This document shows positions 50,226 to 60,000 of a DNA stretch of 60,000 bases, in pieces. The notes beneath the pieces are model-generated. The model saw nothing but the letters and a program-made list of their open reading frames with translations. It did no database searches and was not told the DNA's origin. The DNA lies in the NCBI GenBank assembly GCA_009760855.2, contig WPIO01000025.1, positions 1,659,501-1,719,500 of the forward strand, written 5' to 3'. The stretch is from Cristatella mucedo (Eukaryota > Bryozoa > Phylactolaemata > Cristatellidae). Position numbers and translations under genes: made by a program. Each line of letters starts with the position of its first letter. The first letter of the stretch is position 1.

Positions 50226-51770
50226 TAAAAATGACTTGTCCTCTAAAGGATTCGGAACCAAGGAATCTTTAATCTTTCGAATAACAATACCCGTGAAAGA
50301 CTGGAGAGATGTGATTCTGAGCTATTATCACAGATTCAGACCATTAGTGCTAAGATCTATCAATTTTCTGTGCGATTGCAAGCTAGGTTAAAAATCTCAT
50401 TTCTCAAATGAATGCCGTTTTGATGACATGTATGGCTAACTTGACTGATTTCGTCGGACATCAGGAGATTTATGCATTTGGCAGGAGCCCGTATCTCTGC
50501 TTTAAAATTGTCCAAGGTGCAGGCATGCTTTAGTGTCTATGCTCGTGAGCCACTCAATGAAAAGACAATGCCATCGCTAAAATAATCTAAGGAATATGCA
50601 ACTGTCTCCTAACGTGGTCTCAATCTCAACCTTGACATTTTGGGACAGGGTAAGCAAAAAGTCCACATATGCCAAGCAAACACAAACAGGCTCACACAGA
50701 GCCAAATAAACATGTCGGCAAATCGTAAAGATTAGATGTTCTGGTCGGATTAATTGGTATACTACTAAATCTGACAGCTGTTGAACAAGTTTGCAGTGTT
50801 TATAGTGGATTATCTTATGGGTTACTGCAAACCATCGTCAGGCTTGATGCATTGTCAGAGCAAACGTACAGTAAGAGAAAGCCGTTATACCATCCTTTCA
50901 AAGGTAAATAGGAAATCAAGCTTATCAGCTACATCCGCTAACTAGGCTTTGCAGCACCTGAAGAAAAACGAGATACAACCAAATCCGCCAATCGAGCGAG
51001 CATCCGAAGTCAATAGGTGTGCCAATACCAATTACCAATTGGATCGATATGTCAGACGACGAATGACTTCACGATCTGAAGGCATGGATCAAGTTTCAAA
51101 TATCTTGTACCTGCTGTTTTCCTTATGTCCTTGCTAAGAAACCGCGAAGATAGCCTTTATGAGACAAAAAGGATCGCATGCCAACGGAAAAGCGCAATAA
51201 CTAAACAATACCTTTAGATTATTCAACATGGCCTGTCTTCAAGAACGTTCTAGAAAATCAACAACTTTTGTGCTCAGTAACTTTGAGTTATCACTGACCG
51301 TGTGCATAATATTAACATACCATAATACTACTGTAGTGAATAATTAGACCGTCTCCTAGTACTAATATACTCAGGCTGAAATATCGTCGCCTAAATTATC
51401 TGAACAAGCTCAGCGAAACATAGGCAATACAGCCATGCCTGCGAGCCCACCAGCAATAACTCACCAAATAAATCCGCCCTGTGAAAACCCACAAACCCAG
51501 GTTGTTTCTCAAAAGATCCTATTGCCACCACTAAAGGCAGGATTGCTAGATTTAATTGCACGTATTATAATAGTGGGTATGCAATCCACTCATTCCTAAT
51601 TTTTCATCGCATTGTGATCACAGCACTTATATTGCGACTCGATCAGAAATCAGCTGCACGAAGATTCAATTGTCACTGCATATACAATACATACATACAA
51701 TACATATTACAATACACGCCTTTCCACTTTGCCACGTGCTTGAAATTTAGGTGTCGTTTTCAAAAGCTAC
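50226..51770. other. Unassigned sequence
   Basis: No recognised repeat or exon. The 62-codon frame at 50949-51137 is arginine- and asparagine-rich and shows no domain. Confidence 0.4.
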
Positions 51771-51774
51771 CTAC

Positions 51775-52560
51775 ATTCTAAAAGCTAAGTTTAAAAGGTT
51801 GCTTCTACAGCTAGCCATCACGTACTATCCATATTTAAGATAAGGAGCTATCTTCTAAGGTGGCTTGCAAAACATTGAACTAGCTCATTGGTTCAGTCTC
51901 TGCTTGATTATTGTAACTCCATTTAGGCTGGGCTACCAAAAAAGCAACTAGGCCGTTGTCGCTGGCTGTGAATACTGCTGCAAAGCTAGTTTTCGCATCG
52001 CAGAAGTTTTATCACGTGTCTCCTTTTCTAAAAGAGCTAGAATGGCTGCCGGTTGATCAACGGATACAGAGCAATATTCTTATGCTGACTCACACGGCCC
52101 GCCCCAGCTTTGTTCCTCCATGCCTAGATGAACTGCTGCACCAGTTTCGGTCTGCCTGTGATCACAGGTCCTGAATGAACAAAACATTAGTTGTTCTGTT
52201 CCTTCTCTTAAAGACCCTTGGGGGCAGAAGCTTTAGCTCTACATGTCCTAGACTGTGGGACTTAATTTCACGGTTCTTACTTAACTACAACTACTCTCCT
52301 GCTGCCGACTATGGCTCATCCTTTCCAGTGGTCCTGAGCTGCTACTTTCTTGCTACGTACTACCTCATCTGCCCTGCTGACTCTGCTATGCTTCCCACTT
52401 TCTCTTTGTTGCGTAAAATGAAGTCTATTGGCTACGGGATGCATACTGAGAGCTGCCTAGGCTTTGAATGTGCTTTACAAAACTCTCCTGCGTATCACCT
52501 ACATAGTCTTTTTGGCTTTGCAGAGTTACAGGCGTAAATGAATTACATTAAATTAAATTT
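51775..52560 (+). mobile_element. LINE family B 3' half
   Basis: GGTTGCTTCTACAGCTAGCC at 51799 matches GACTGCTTCTACAGCTAGCA at 59933 in family B, showing that this is the missing 3' half of the element running off the window end. Readable frame 51956-52174 contains NTAAKLVFASQKFYHVSPFL and KELEWLPVDQRIQ, the L2/CR1 C-terminal domain. 52215-52260 follows with ALGGRSFSSTCPRLWD-like wording. The 3' region (52290-52540) is repeated at 43250 and 47557, and the end is a TTACATTAAATTAAATT tail. The copy carries stops and frameshifts. Confidence 0.75.
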
Positions 52561-53945
52561 TTAATTGCAGCTATTTAATTTTCATGCGAATAAGGCCATT
52601 TTTTGCAAATCGATCAGCAATTAGCTGAGGCGATCACCAATTATAGTTGCATTGATATTTCAGTGTTTTAAGAGCCGCTGCACAAGTGTAAGCGATTGTG
52701 TGCATTCAATCTGGGGTAATGCATGAAAAACTACGGCAAAGCCCATGTAAAATACACAATATGTTCTTGAGTATTACAGATTCCCGTGTTTGAGCTACAA
52801 CATAATAAATAAAGCACAGGTACACTCACTGGCAAGGCAAGGTGATCGAGAGCATTGGCCCGAGCAAAGGCTATAACCATGCATAATTCACTAGCAATCG
52901 ACCAGAAATCGGCTAGGTGAGGATTTAGTTCTTACAGCTTATGACATTCTTAAAGTGAATAAGACACTCCACAGTCATCTAACACGTTAATCGTTTAGTA
53001 ATGCACGATGCTCGACTGGCCAATGCCAAAATTCTGTATGGACCTCGCCAAACGAAATATGAGTGGCTGTAGCAAGACCCAACTTCCCTTATGTTATACA
53101 GTGTACTGTATTTAAAGTAAAACTACTTCATTTAAATATATTACTTGCATACAATCTAAGGCAATTTGTGATGGCAGACTGCAATGGCTCGGCATTAAGT
53201 CTCAACTTACTGCAATCTATCGTAAAGTGACTACAATTGGCAGAACGAAGCTGTAATTCTCATAGCATGTTTCATTTTACTCTGTTGAGAGTGTTACGGT
53301 GTCATTTCAAAACATTCTGCCCATCTAGAAATTGGTGGCAATTGACAGAAATAGCCTTGGTCAAACCACTAATCCTTGTGAATCAACCAGAAATTGGCTG
53401 AGTGTTGATCCAATTGTGTTTGCAAAGAGTGTTTGACTTTGTTTGAAGAGGAGCAACATAATTTAAGCCATCGTATGCCTACCATTTTGTAGCGATGCAT
53501 CAGATGGACAGAAATGGCTCGTAAAACATCAATTCTATCCAAATTAATGAGAAATTGGCTGTGGGGAAAACCAGTTTTCATTGTATATAAGATTCTTTTG
53601 TGTTAGGTGTGCCTTGTAATTTTTAAAACAAGCTGCATGTTTAATACGGGGCAGTGCCTGGAAACTGGTGGTGATGGTCTAGCTAAGCACTTGAATCAGC
53701 CACAAATTGAATTTACATTGATTGCCCCAAATACAAATTTTCAGTCAATTCAATGCATTTTTGCTGCGTTTTGCATTGGTGTTTGTTCAATCTGTGAAAA
53801 TGACTGGCAATCGACAGCAAAAATTAGGGAAAATACAAAATATACCAGAAATTGACTATACATTGGTTGCTCTAACTGGGATCCTTTTTGTGCTTCACAG
53901 CCAAGTTTAAAGTACAAAAAAACAATAAGGCCCATTGAAAACGTA
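52561..53945. repeat. Region with scattered imperfect CAGAAATTGGCTG motifs
   Basis: Related short segments recur: ATCAGCAATTAGCTGAGGCG (52611), ACCAGAAATCGGCTAGGTG (52901), ACCAGAAATTGGCTGAGTG (53388), GAGAAATTGGCTGTGGGG (53549) and ACCAGAAATTGACTATAC (53845). Several are followed by a TTGAT/CAATTG-type segment. Spacing is irregular. An outlier ATCAGAAATCAGCTGCACG lies at 51643. No gene is seen. Confidence 0.4.
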
Positions 53946-53950
53946 CTATC

Positions 53951-54105
53951 GCCGAGCTGGGTTGGTTCAGTGATTAAGGTGCTCGCCCCGACTAAGGTCT
54001 GGCTGAGGTCGTGGGCTCGAGCCCTGAGGCATATGTGAAGTGACTGAATATAAATTTAGTTCTCTTGGGGCGCTATACAAATGAATTATATTATTATTGT
54101 TATTT
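53951..54105 (+). mobile_element. tRNA-derived SINE, copy 5 (best complete copy)
   Basis: The head GCCGAGCTGGGTTGGTTCAG and TGATTAAGGTGCTCGCCCC contain the A box. GTCGTGGGCTCGAGCCC, 50 bases on, contains the B box (GGCTCGAGCCC). The 3' part reads GAATATAAATTTAGTTCTC and TTGGGGCGCTATACAAATG, then TTATATTATTATTGTTATT. Wording is close to the minus-strand copy at 2335-2490 along its whole length, so the two define a family about 150 bp long. Confidence 0.78.
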
Positions 54106-57100
54106 TATCTTGATAAGTGCATGTAAATCAATCAAAATGGCCTGGCGAATAATGTAATATATAATGATCACTCGCAAATTAATTGCTTGCTCACCTATTA
54201 GTTTCGTGAAGCCACTATTTAGATTTATAGCTGCCAAGTGTTCTATTCACGTTGCAACAAATAAATTCCAAAGTCAGCCTTTGCTCACAAACACTGCATT
54301 GCAATATAATAAAATGGCAAAGATTATAATACAATACAGTGATACAATTTGCAAGTCATCTAAGAACTGGCAAGGAGAGGCTCCTCTTTTTTTATAGATA
54401 CCGTGTTCAGAGTGCAGCTACATAATTCCGACTCATAGAATACCTACTGCCTCAGGAAATGATTAAAAATGCACGACAATGTTTCAAGAGAACAAACTGG
54501 AATTCACTGCAATCCATAGCAAGGTAAAAATAAATTAGCAACGAAAAAACCAATGAAAATTTATTAGTAGAGAACACTATTTAAGGAGCAGACAAGATAT
54601 GCAAGTGGGAACGTTCGTTCACCGACACTGTGATGTCAATCACACCAACACACTCTTTGAGAGGCTTGCAGTATCTCAGGATTTTTACTAGGGTTCACTG
54701 ACTATCTGAATTTCACACCGTGGGAGCGACTGCCGTCAGCCATTGACCTAGTTAGTGTCCAGATCGTTACTCATACAGTAATCTTGGTCATATATTATCT
54801 TAAATTGCCCTGCTGATAAGAATTGGCTTATCGTGGCTATTTCATTTAAAGCTCTCAGTTCAAAGTCAGTGGCCATTCTCACGGTTCCTTATCAAGGTGT
54901 ACATGTCAAGGTCATAAATCGTAATCGCGGGAATAATACTTTCTCAAATTTTCAAACACATGTCCGTCCTTGGATGTCGGTTCGCTCATGGTCTAATGAC
55001 GGCCCACTTACAGATGTATCTATGCTCGCCTTCTCAGGCAAAAATGATGGCGAAGCAAGGTGATGCATCTGTGGCATCGCATCTAGATAGCTGCAACTCC
55101 CTGTATTTGCAATCTCTCATTTCGTTCTTTTATCAACCACAACTAGAGGGTTAAGCAACAACTCCTGCATCCTTGTTCCACATGCGTAACTGTGGCTTCC
55201 AACAATCATTTCTTTGTAATTTTTACGGTTAAGAGTCGACAATAAACTTAATTCATAATCTTCTAGAGGTGCTCACTGGAAATCACATGCAGCTAATTAG
55301 GTGCATAATCTGCAGTGCCAAAGTTACGGCCTTTGTCCTTTAAATTTTCACCAACAAATACCAATTACGAATTTAGACTTCGCCCTTGGTGTGTAGAGCA
55401 CATGCCATTGGTAAACTATCGAAGCCAATTTCCATGAATAACCAAGCTTATCAAATACTCGAATTCTTTTGGCGAGATTCTTTTTTCGCATAGTTGTAAC
55501 CAAGTTTTATCTCGTGGCCGAAATTTCAATTAATGAGCCTTGTTTTCATTTCACTACTTCTAGAGATTTGCAGAGACATCAACATTTATTCTAGCAATAA
55601 AATAGTTGCTGACAGGCTGTTCGTAAATATCATGAAGTGATACTTTAGACTAACCAAAGGTCGTGAGAAGTATGTCAGTACTTTCAAGAGATCTACTGAT
55701 AACCTCTGCTTCTTACCAAGTGATTGGTGGTATTATCGGTTAAATCTTGCTCCATTAAACAGAATGCCACCGGTGAGGGCGATACAACAATGTCCAAGTC
55801 GTCACTCTTATTGTTGCAGAAAGATGCACTACCCTGCATCAGAGTTCAATTTCACCTCACCGAAATAAGGATAATAGTAGCCTGCATCAGCTTCAGCCCT
55901 AAACACATTAGCCACAAATTCCAACCTCATAACGATGCCAGCTTCGCCATTAGGTGACAAATAGTGTAGCCGGTGCAACCAGTCAATCCGTCTCCTTGTT
56001 GTAGGTTAACGCTGAATGCACCTACGTGAATGGTGCCGTCAACAAAAAACAACAGTAATGAAGAGTCTCCATAGCTTAAAGTAACAAGTCCATATTGATT
56101 GCATACAGCATTAATTTTGCTGGTGAGCAACTGATTATGGCATTTGTACAGCACAGCCATGATCCACAAATCATAGAAGGTTAAAATACAACCAATTCAC
56201 CTGCACTTGGGTTGGGAGTGCTAGAGTACCTAACCACGTATTGGTACATGCACAGTTATTAATTGTTGTCATTCAAGAACCGAAAGTAATCTCTAAACTG
56301 GAGTAGTTTATCTGTTATAGACTCGAAGTCTTCCATTGCCTCCTTCTAGAAGGCTGTTGTCAGCTTTAATTAATTACACAAATCCAAAAAAGAAAAAAGA
56401 AAAGTCTGTGTTAACGTACGGTTTGCCAATTTGTTGACATTGCACATATACGCAATTTCAACGACTCTGAAGTTTTTAAGTGCACTCCTGATGGCACTAG
56501 TTTGTGCATTTATAGTTCTGTGGTCCCAAAAGCTCTCCACTGTAGCAGCTGCTTACTCTTTCTGGATATTTGAAGTTACACTCCAACAATCAGGCATAAA
56601 TTCATGTATATTTCACTGGCATTAATATGTTTTATCTTTACCTAATTTGACACAAGTTTGCTCCAACATTTAGTATGAATATCCGCTCCACCTAATACAA
56701 GAAATACAGCGTTCTACATGCAGGCAGGAGAGAATAATTAAAGTACCAATACAGCTGGTTTTATGATCATCGATACGAGCGCCTAGATTGTTGTATTATA
56801 TCAGCAATACGAAGAGCACACTTTGTGAAAAGACGTAAACCAAGCGCTATTTGCTTGGGCACACTCTGCATAACATAACTTTACATGGTGATAATTTTTG
56901 AGGATTTGTGTCCAACGCTGTTATGAACGATTGAGTGACTGTAGGAGTGAATGAGTATAACAAACGTAAATAATAGACGTCACGGTGACCCTGCGTTCCT
57001 TTTCATTTTTTATTACTAATACAATGATATACCTTCGATGCGTGTTATATGACGCAAATATCTAATAATACGGTTTGATAACTGTCAAAGCTACCTGAAA

Positions 57101-57155
57101 CTTGCACTATTGCAGTAAAATGTTGCATGTAATTGCACATAAAAAGTTTTCAATG
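54106..57155. other. Unassigned AT-rich sequence
   Basis: Several frames of 60-80 codons occur (for example 54833-55063 plus and 56169-55927 minus). None has a domain, splice context or similarity to the families in this window. Confidence 0.4.
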
Positions 57156-57157
57156 AA

Positions 57158-57189
<32 letters not shown>

Positions 57190-57218
57190 GTGTATGAATG
57201 TATATATTGTAATATATG
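57158..57218. repeat. (AT)n / (TG) compound microsatellite
   Basis: Two AT tracts separated by TG interruptions. Confidence 0.88.
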
Positions 57219-57559
57219 TTCGCACTGATTTTTGTCATAAATATTTGCACTGTACCAACTTTGCAGACATATATAATTATAGTCCTTATTGAATTTGCTT
57301 TGGCTCTTCGGCAACTTTAAAAAGTCAAGCTACATCTGAAATTAAACTACCTGAGGCCTTAGGCGACTCTTAGTGTGGTTCGAACCTCCAACTGATTTCT
57401 CCGCGATACCTTAAGGTATTCTACTGCTTTATTGGTTGTTCTTGTTTATGAGCCGTCCACAGATATGCTACAAAAAACACGACATGCTTAGCATAAGGTG
57501 TGATGTGGTTATTAGTCAAGACCTACTGGAAGGCCTTCTTCGGCGGATAGTGAGAACCT

Positions 57560-60000
57560 CCCTGCATCCTGCATTCGCCCTATCCACAGCTTGGCTATCA
57601 AATCCATGACCCATAAGTTTAAAGAGCTAAATAGGGCTCGTTGCAGTTGTAGCTCACCCGCCGCGCCTCAGACTGCTGTGAACCGTCAACCGACGGCCGT
57701 TACTAAGGTCCAATTCAAATTCGAAGTGCTCACATCTGCCAGGCCGGCTACACATCGACTTGACTTTTGCCACTCCATCGGCTTTACTCAGTTGTTGGAC
57801 AGCCTCTTACATTCCGATTACTAAATGTTTGCTGGCTAAAAACCAAGGGGTTACCTAACCGCGATCAGGTGGTCTAGGAGAAGCTAGATGCATTTCTACT
57901 TACCTAAATGGCAGGGTCGAAATTGTTGTTCGTGAATCGTTTGGCTATTAGATGTGCAGTTTTTCGCATTATCCATCGCTTGAATCAGTTGCAACTAGCT
58001 ACTCTTCAAAGACAATGCCTCTCACTGTTGTGATACACCGACCTCCTTCTGGCTGTCTGAACTAGTTTATAGAGCAGTTTACGGACTTCCTCGCTAAAAT
58101 ATTTGTTTGTGACAGGACGTTACCGATCGCCGATGACTTCAATATTCACGTTGACAATCTATATACAGCAAGATCTGCTAATTTCTTGGCTTTCTACAGA
58201 GTTTTGATGTGGTCCAACACGTTAATCATGACACCCATGTAGGTGGCCATATTCTATATATCGTTATCACTAAGGATGTGTTCTCCACTGATCTTGTGGT
58301 GTGCCCAATGAATTTGGATCGTCGTTCCGTCTTGTTTACTGTTCCTGCTCCCTTGTACGTACAGGGTAATGTCAAACTTGTCCAGTGACCTAACTTAAAA
58401 AAGTTGGCACGGACACATTTTTTAAATCTGATTGTGATGCAAGTCTTCTTAATTTTTACTCAGACTTGACCAACACCGTCGACGCCCTCACTGAAGCAGT
58501 AACCATGGCACTCAGGAGTGCTCTTGACATACATGCTCCAGTTAATTCGATCCGTGTACAGAGTCTTGGATATTCTTTTCAATTTACAAATAAACTTCAA
58601 AAGATGCGCATTGTCAAGCCAAGGTTCGAAATTCTATTTAAGAAATTAGAGTATGATGCAGGTCTCGTTAATTTCAAAGACTTCCTTTGACTTAACACCT
58701 GGAAGATAAAACAATCCAGAGCTTTTTTTTCACTCGACAACAGAATTCGTGCGATTCGAAACCAAAACACATTTATAAGACGGTACATGACTTACTGGCC
58801 AAAGCTGAGAAATCTGACTCCCCAGATACTGACGGCTCAGTCAAAATATTTTCAGCCTTCTCTACTAAAGAAATTGTGCACATTCTTGCCTCCAAAAAGC
58901 TCCTTCCGAGTGAAGTAATTGTGGAACATAACCTATGACCATCCTTAAAATGTTTTCCGAGATTTGTGCGTGTGATGTGGCTACCTTAATATAGGTCTAG
59001 TAAAAAAAGTTCGTCTCCCGAAGACCCTATACCATCATCTCTGTGGTCTGCACTGGCAGACCAACTTAGCCCTGCCGTAATCGAGATTTTTAACGCTTCT
59101 TCAAGTCCTTCAAATCGGCAATCGTTAGACCCATACTTTAAAAGGCTGGATTAGATATAGAGGTCTTTGAAAAGTATCGTCCAATTTCCGTTCGTCCTTT
59201 TTTGCCAACATTTCTTGACAAATGGTTGCACATATTGAAAAAAATGAAATGTCAGAAATTTTTTTAATCGAGGTTCAAAAGCCCAAACTCCACTGAAATT
59301 GTTCTCCTCCGTGTTAACAATGACATTCTATATGGCAACGATGAAGAGAATGGCACTGACTTATCCCTGCTAGATGTATCAGCTGCATTAGACAACATTG
59401 ATCACGATCTCCTACTTGAATGATTGAGAACAGCGATCTGTCTGGCACACGAGGCACTGGTGTGATTTAAATCGTACTTGTCTCATCTTATTCAATCAGC
59501 GTCGTGTGGGGGTCAGGTCTTACAGAGAAGATGGGTACCTGTTGAGTCTCTCAAAGGTCCGTCCTCGGTCCCTTGCTGTTCTCCATTTATACTCAAACTC
59601 TGGGAAAAGTGATTAAGGCCCATGAAATGGGATATAACTTTCATGCTGACGACACTCAGCTATATTCGCCATTCAAACGGTTGGAATCTGCTGCAGTAAC
59701 TAATAAACTGAATGCTTGCCTTGCCGATATTCGATCCTGGATGTCGGAGAATTTCTTGAGGCTAAATGAAGATAAAACGGAATTTCTATTCATAGGACAT
59801 CCAGTTTGTGGCTGAATTAGAGGCTTTGCACTTTTAAAAGGTGATGCTGTTTTGGAAGCATCACCACCTGCTCAAAATTATTTAGTTGTTGATTTCGACA
59901 AATGCCTAAATTTTAAAAGCTTCATTCAGAAGACTGCTTCTACAGCTAGCAATCACGTCCGATCCCTATCTAAGATTCGGAGCTTTCTTCCACATTGGCA
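57560..60000 (+). mobile_element. LINE family B, 5' two-thirds, running off the window end
   Basis: L2/CR1-like non-LTR retrotransposon, decayed. Endonuclease traces lie at 57900-58300 (a PPSGCL-like block near 58050, then DFNIHVDN around 58140 in a broken frame, and GGHILYIVITKD at 58243). The linker at 58466-58690 reads [23 protein letters not shown]-type block lies near 59560, and the 59573-59815 frame contains [14 protein letters not shown], with the catalytic ADD kept, and [15 protein letters not shown]. Its 3' continuation corresponds to the segment at 51775-52560. It is inactive, as there are many stops between 57840 and 59570. The 5' limit is uncertain. Confidence 0.75.

Noticed and set aside
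1-60000. CRISPR arrays, bacterial operons, phage or toxin genes
   Set aside because: No regular repeat-spacer arrays, no closely packed open frames and no such gene signatures were seen; the whole window reads as animal nuclear DNA.

Overview
The window looks like AT-rich, repeat-dense, intron-rich nuclear DNA from an invertebrate animal. There are no bacterial-style operons, no ribosome-binding sites and no long open frames. What can be recognised is one widely spaced spliced gene and a thick litter of decayed retrotransposons. The species cannot be fixed from sequence alone. The retrotransposon types (L2/CR1-like LINEs with AT-rich microsatellite tails, tRNA-derived SINEs), the SLC22-type transporter gene and introns up to about 13 kb all fit a metazoan.

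The only convincing host gene is a solute carrier of the SLC22 family (organic cation/anion/carnitine transporter class) on the minus strand. Six coding exons run from 36050 down to 4011, all with GT-AG splice sites and compatible phases, giving 360 whole codons without a stop or frameshift. They cover the large extracellular loop through about transmembrane segment 9. The first exon (TM1) and the last exon(s) (TM10-12) were not found. The 3' end probably lies left of position 1; the first exon may be to the right of 36050 or beyond the window.

Most of the rest is mobile DNA. LINE family A (L2/CR1-like) has at least fifteen pieces on both strands. Its most complete copies are 24469-27475 and 27850-30720 on the plus strand and 13040-15002 on the minus strand. 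Its 3' end is a hairpin followed by a short ATT-type repeat. LINE family B has its 5' two-thirds at 57560-60000 (running off the window), 3' parts at 51775-52560, 43250-43515 and 47557-47830, and a reverse-transcriptase core at 33790-34300. A tRNA-derived SINE family (2335-2490, 8408-8575, 11905-12030, 16312-16480, 53951-54105) ends in a hairpin like that of LINE A, which suggests it borrows the LINE A machinery. A 476-bp cut-and-paste element bounded by TA lies at 21220-21695 and keeps a transposase-like acidic coding end.

Sequence oddities include a degenerate plant-type telomere-like array (CCCTAAA) beside a GC-rich island at 1306-1790. A degenerate minisatellite with a period of about 88 bp lies at 15003-16060, and a recent partly inverted copy of it lies at 17153-17400. 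A palindromic, nested LINE mosaic occupies 44600-48310, and there is a 95-bp tandem duplication at 39839-40028. Everything between 4241 and 35553 is intron of the transporter gene or repeats inside it. The stretch from 36051 to 60000 shows no confirmed host exon.
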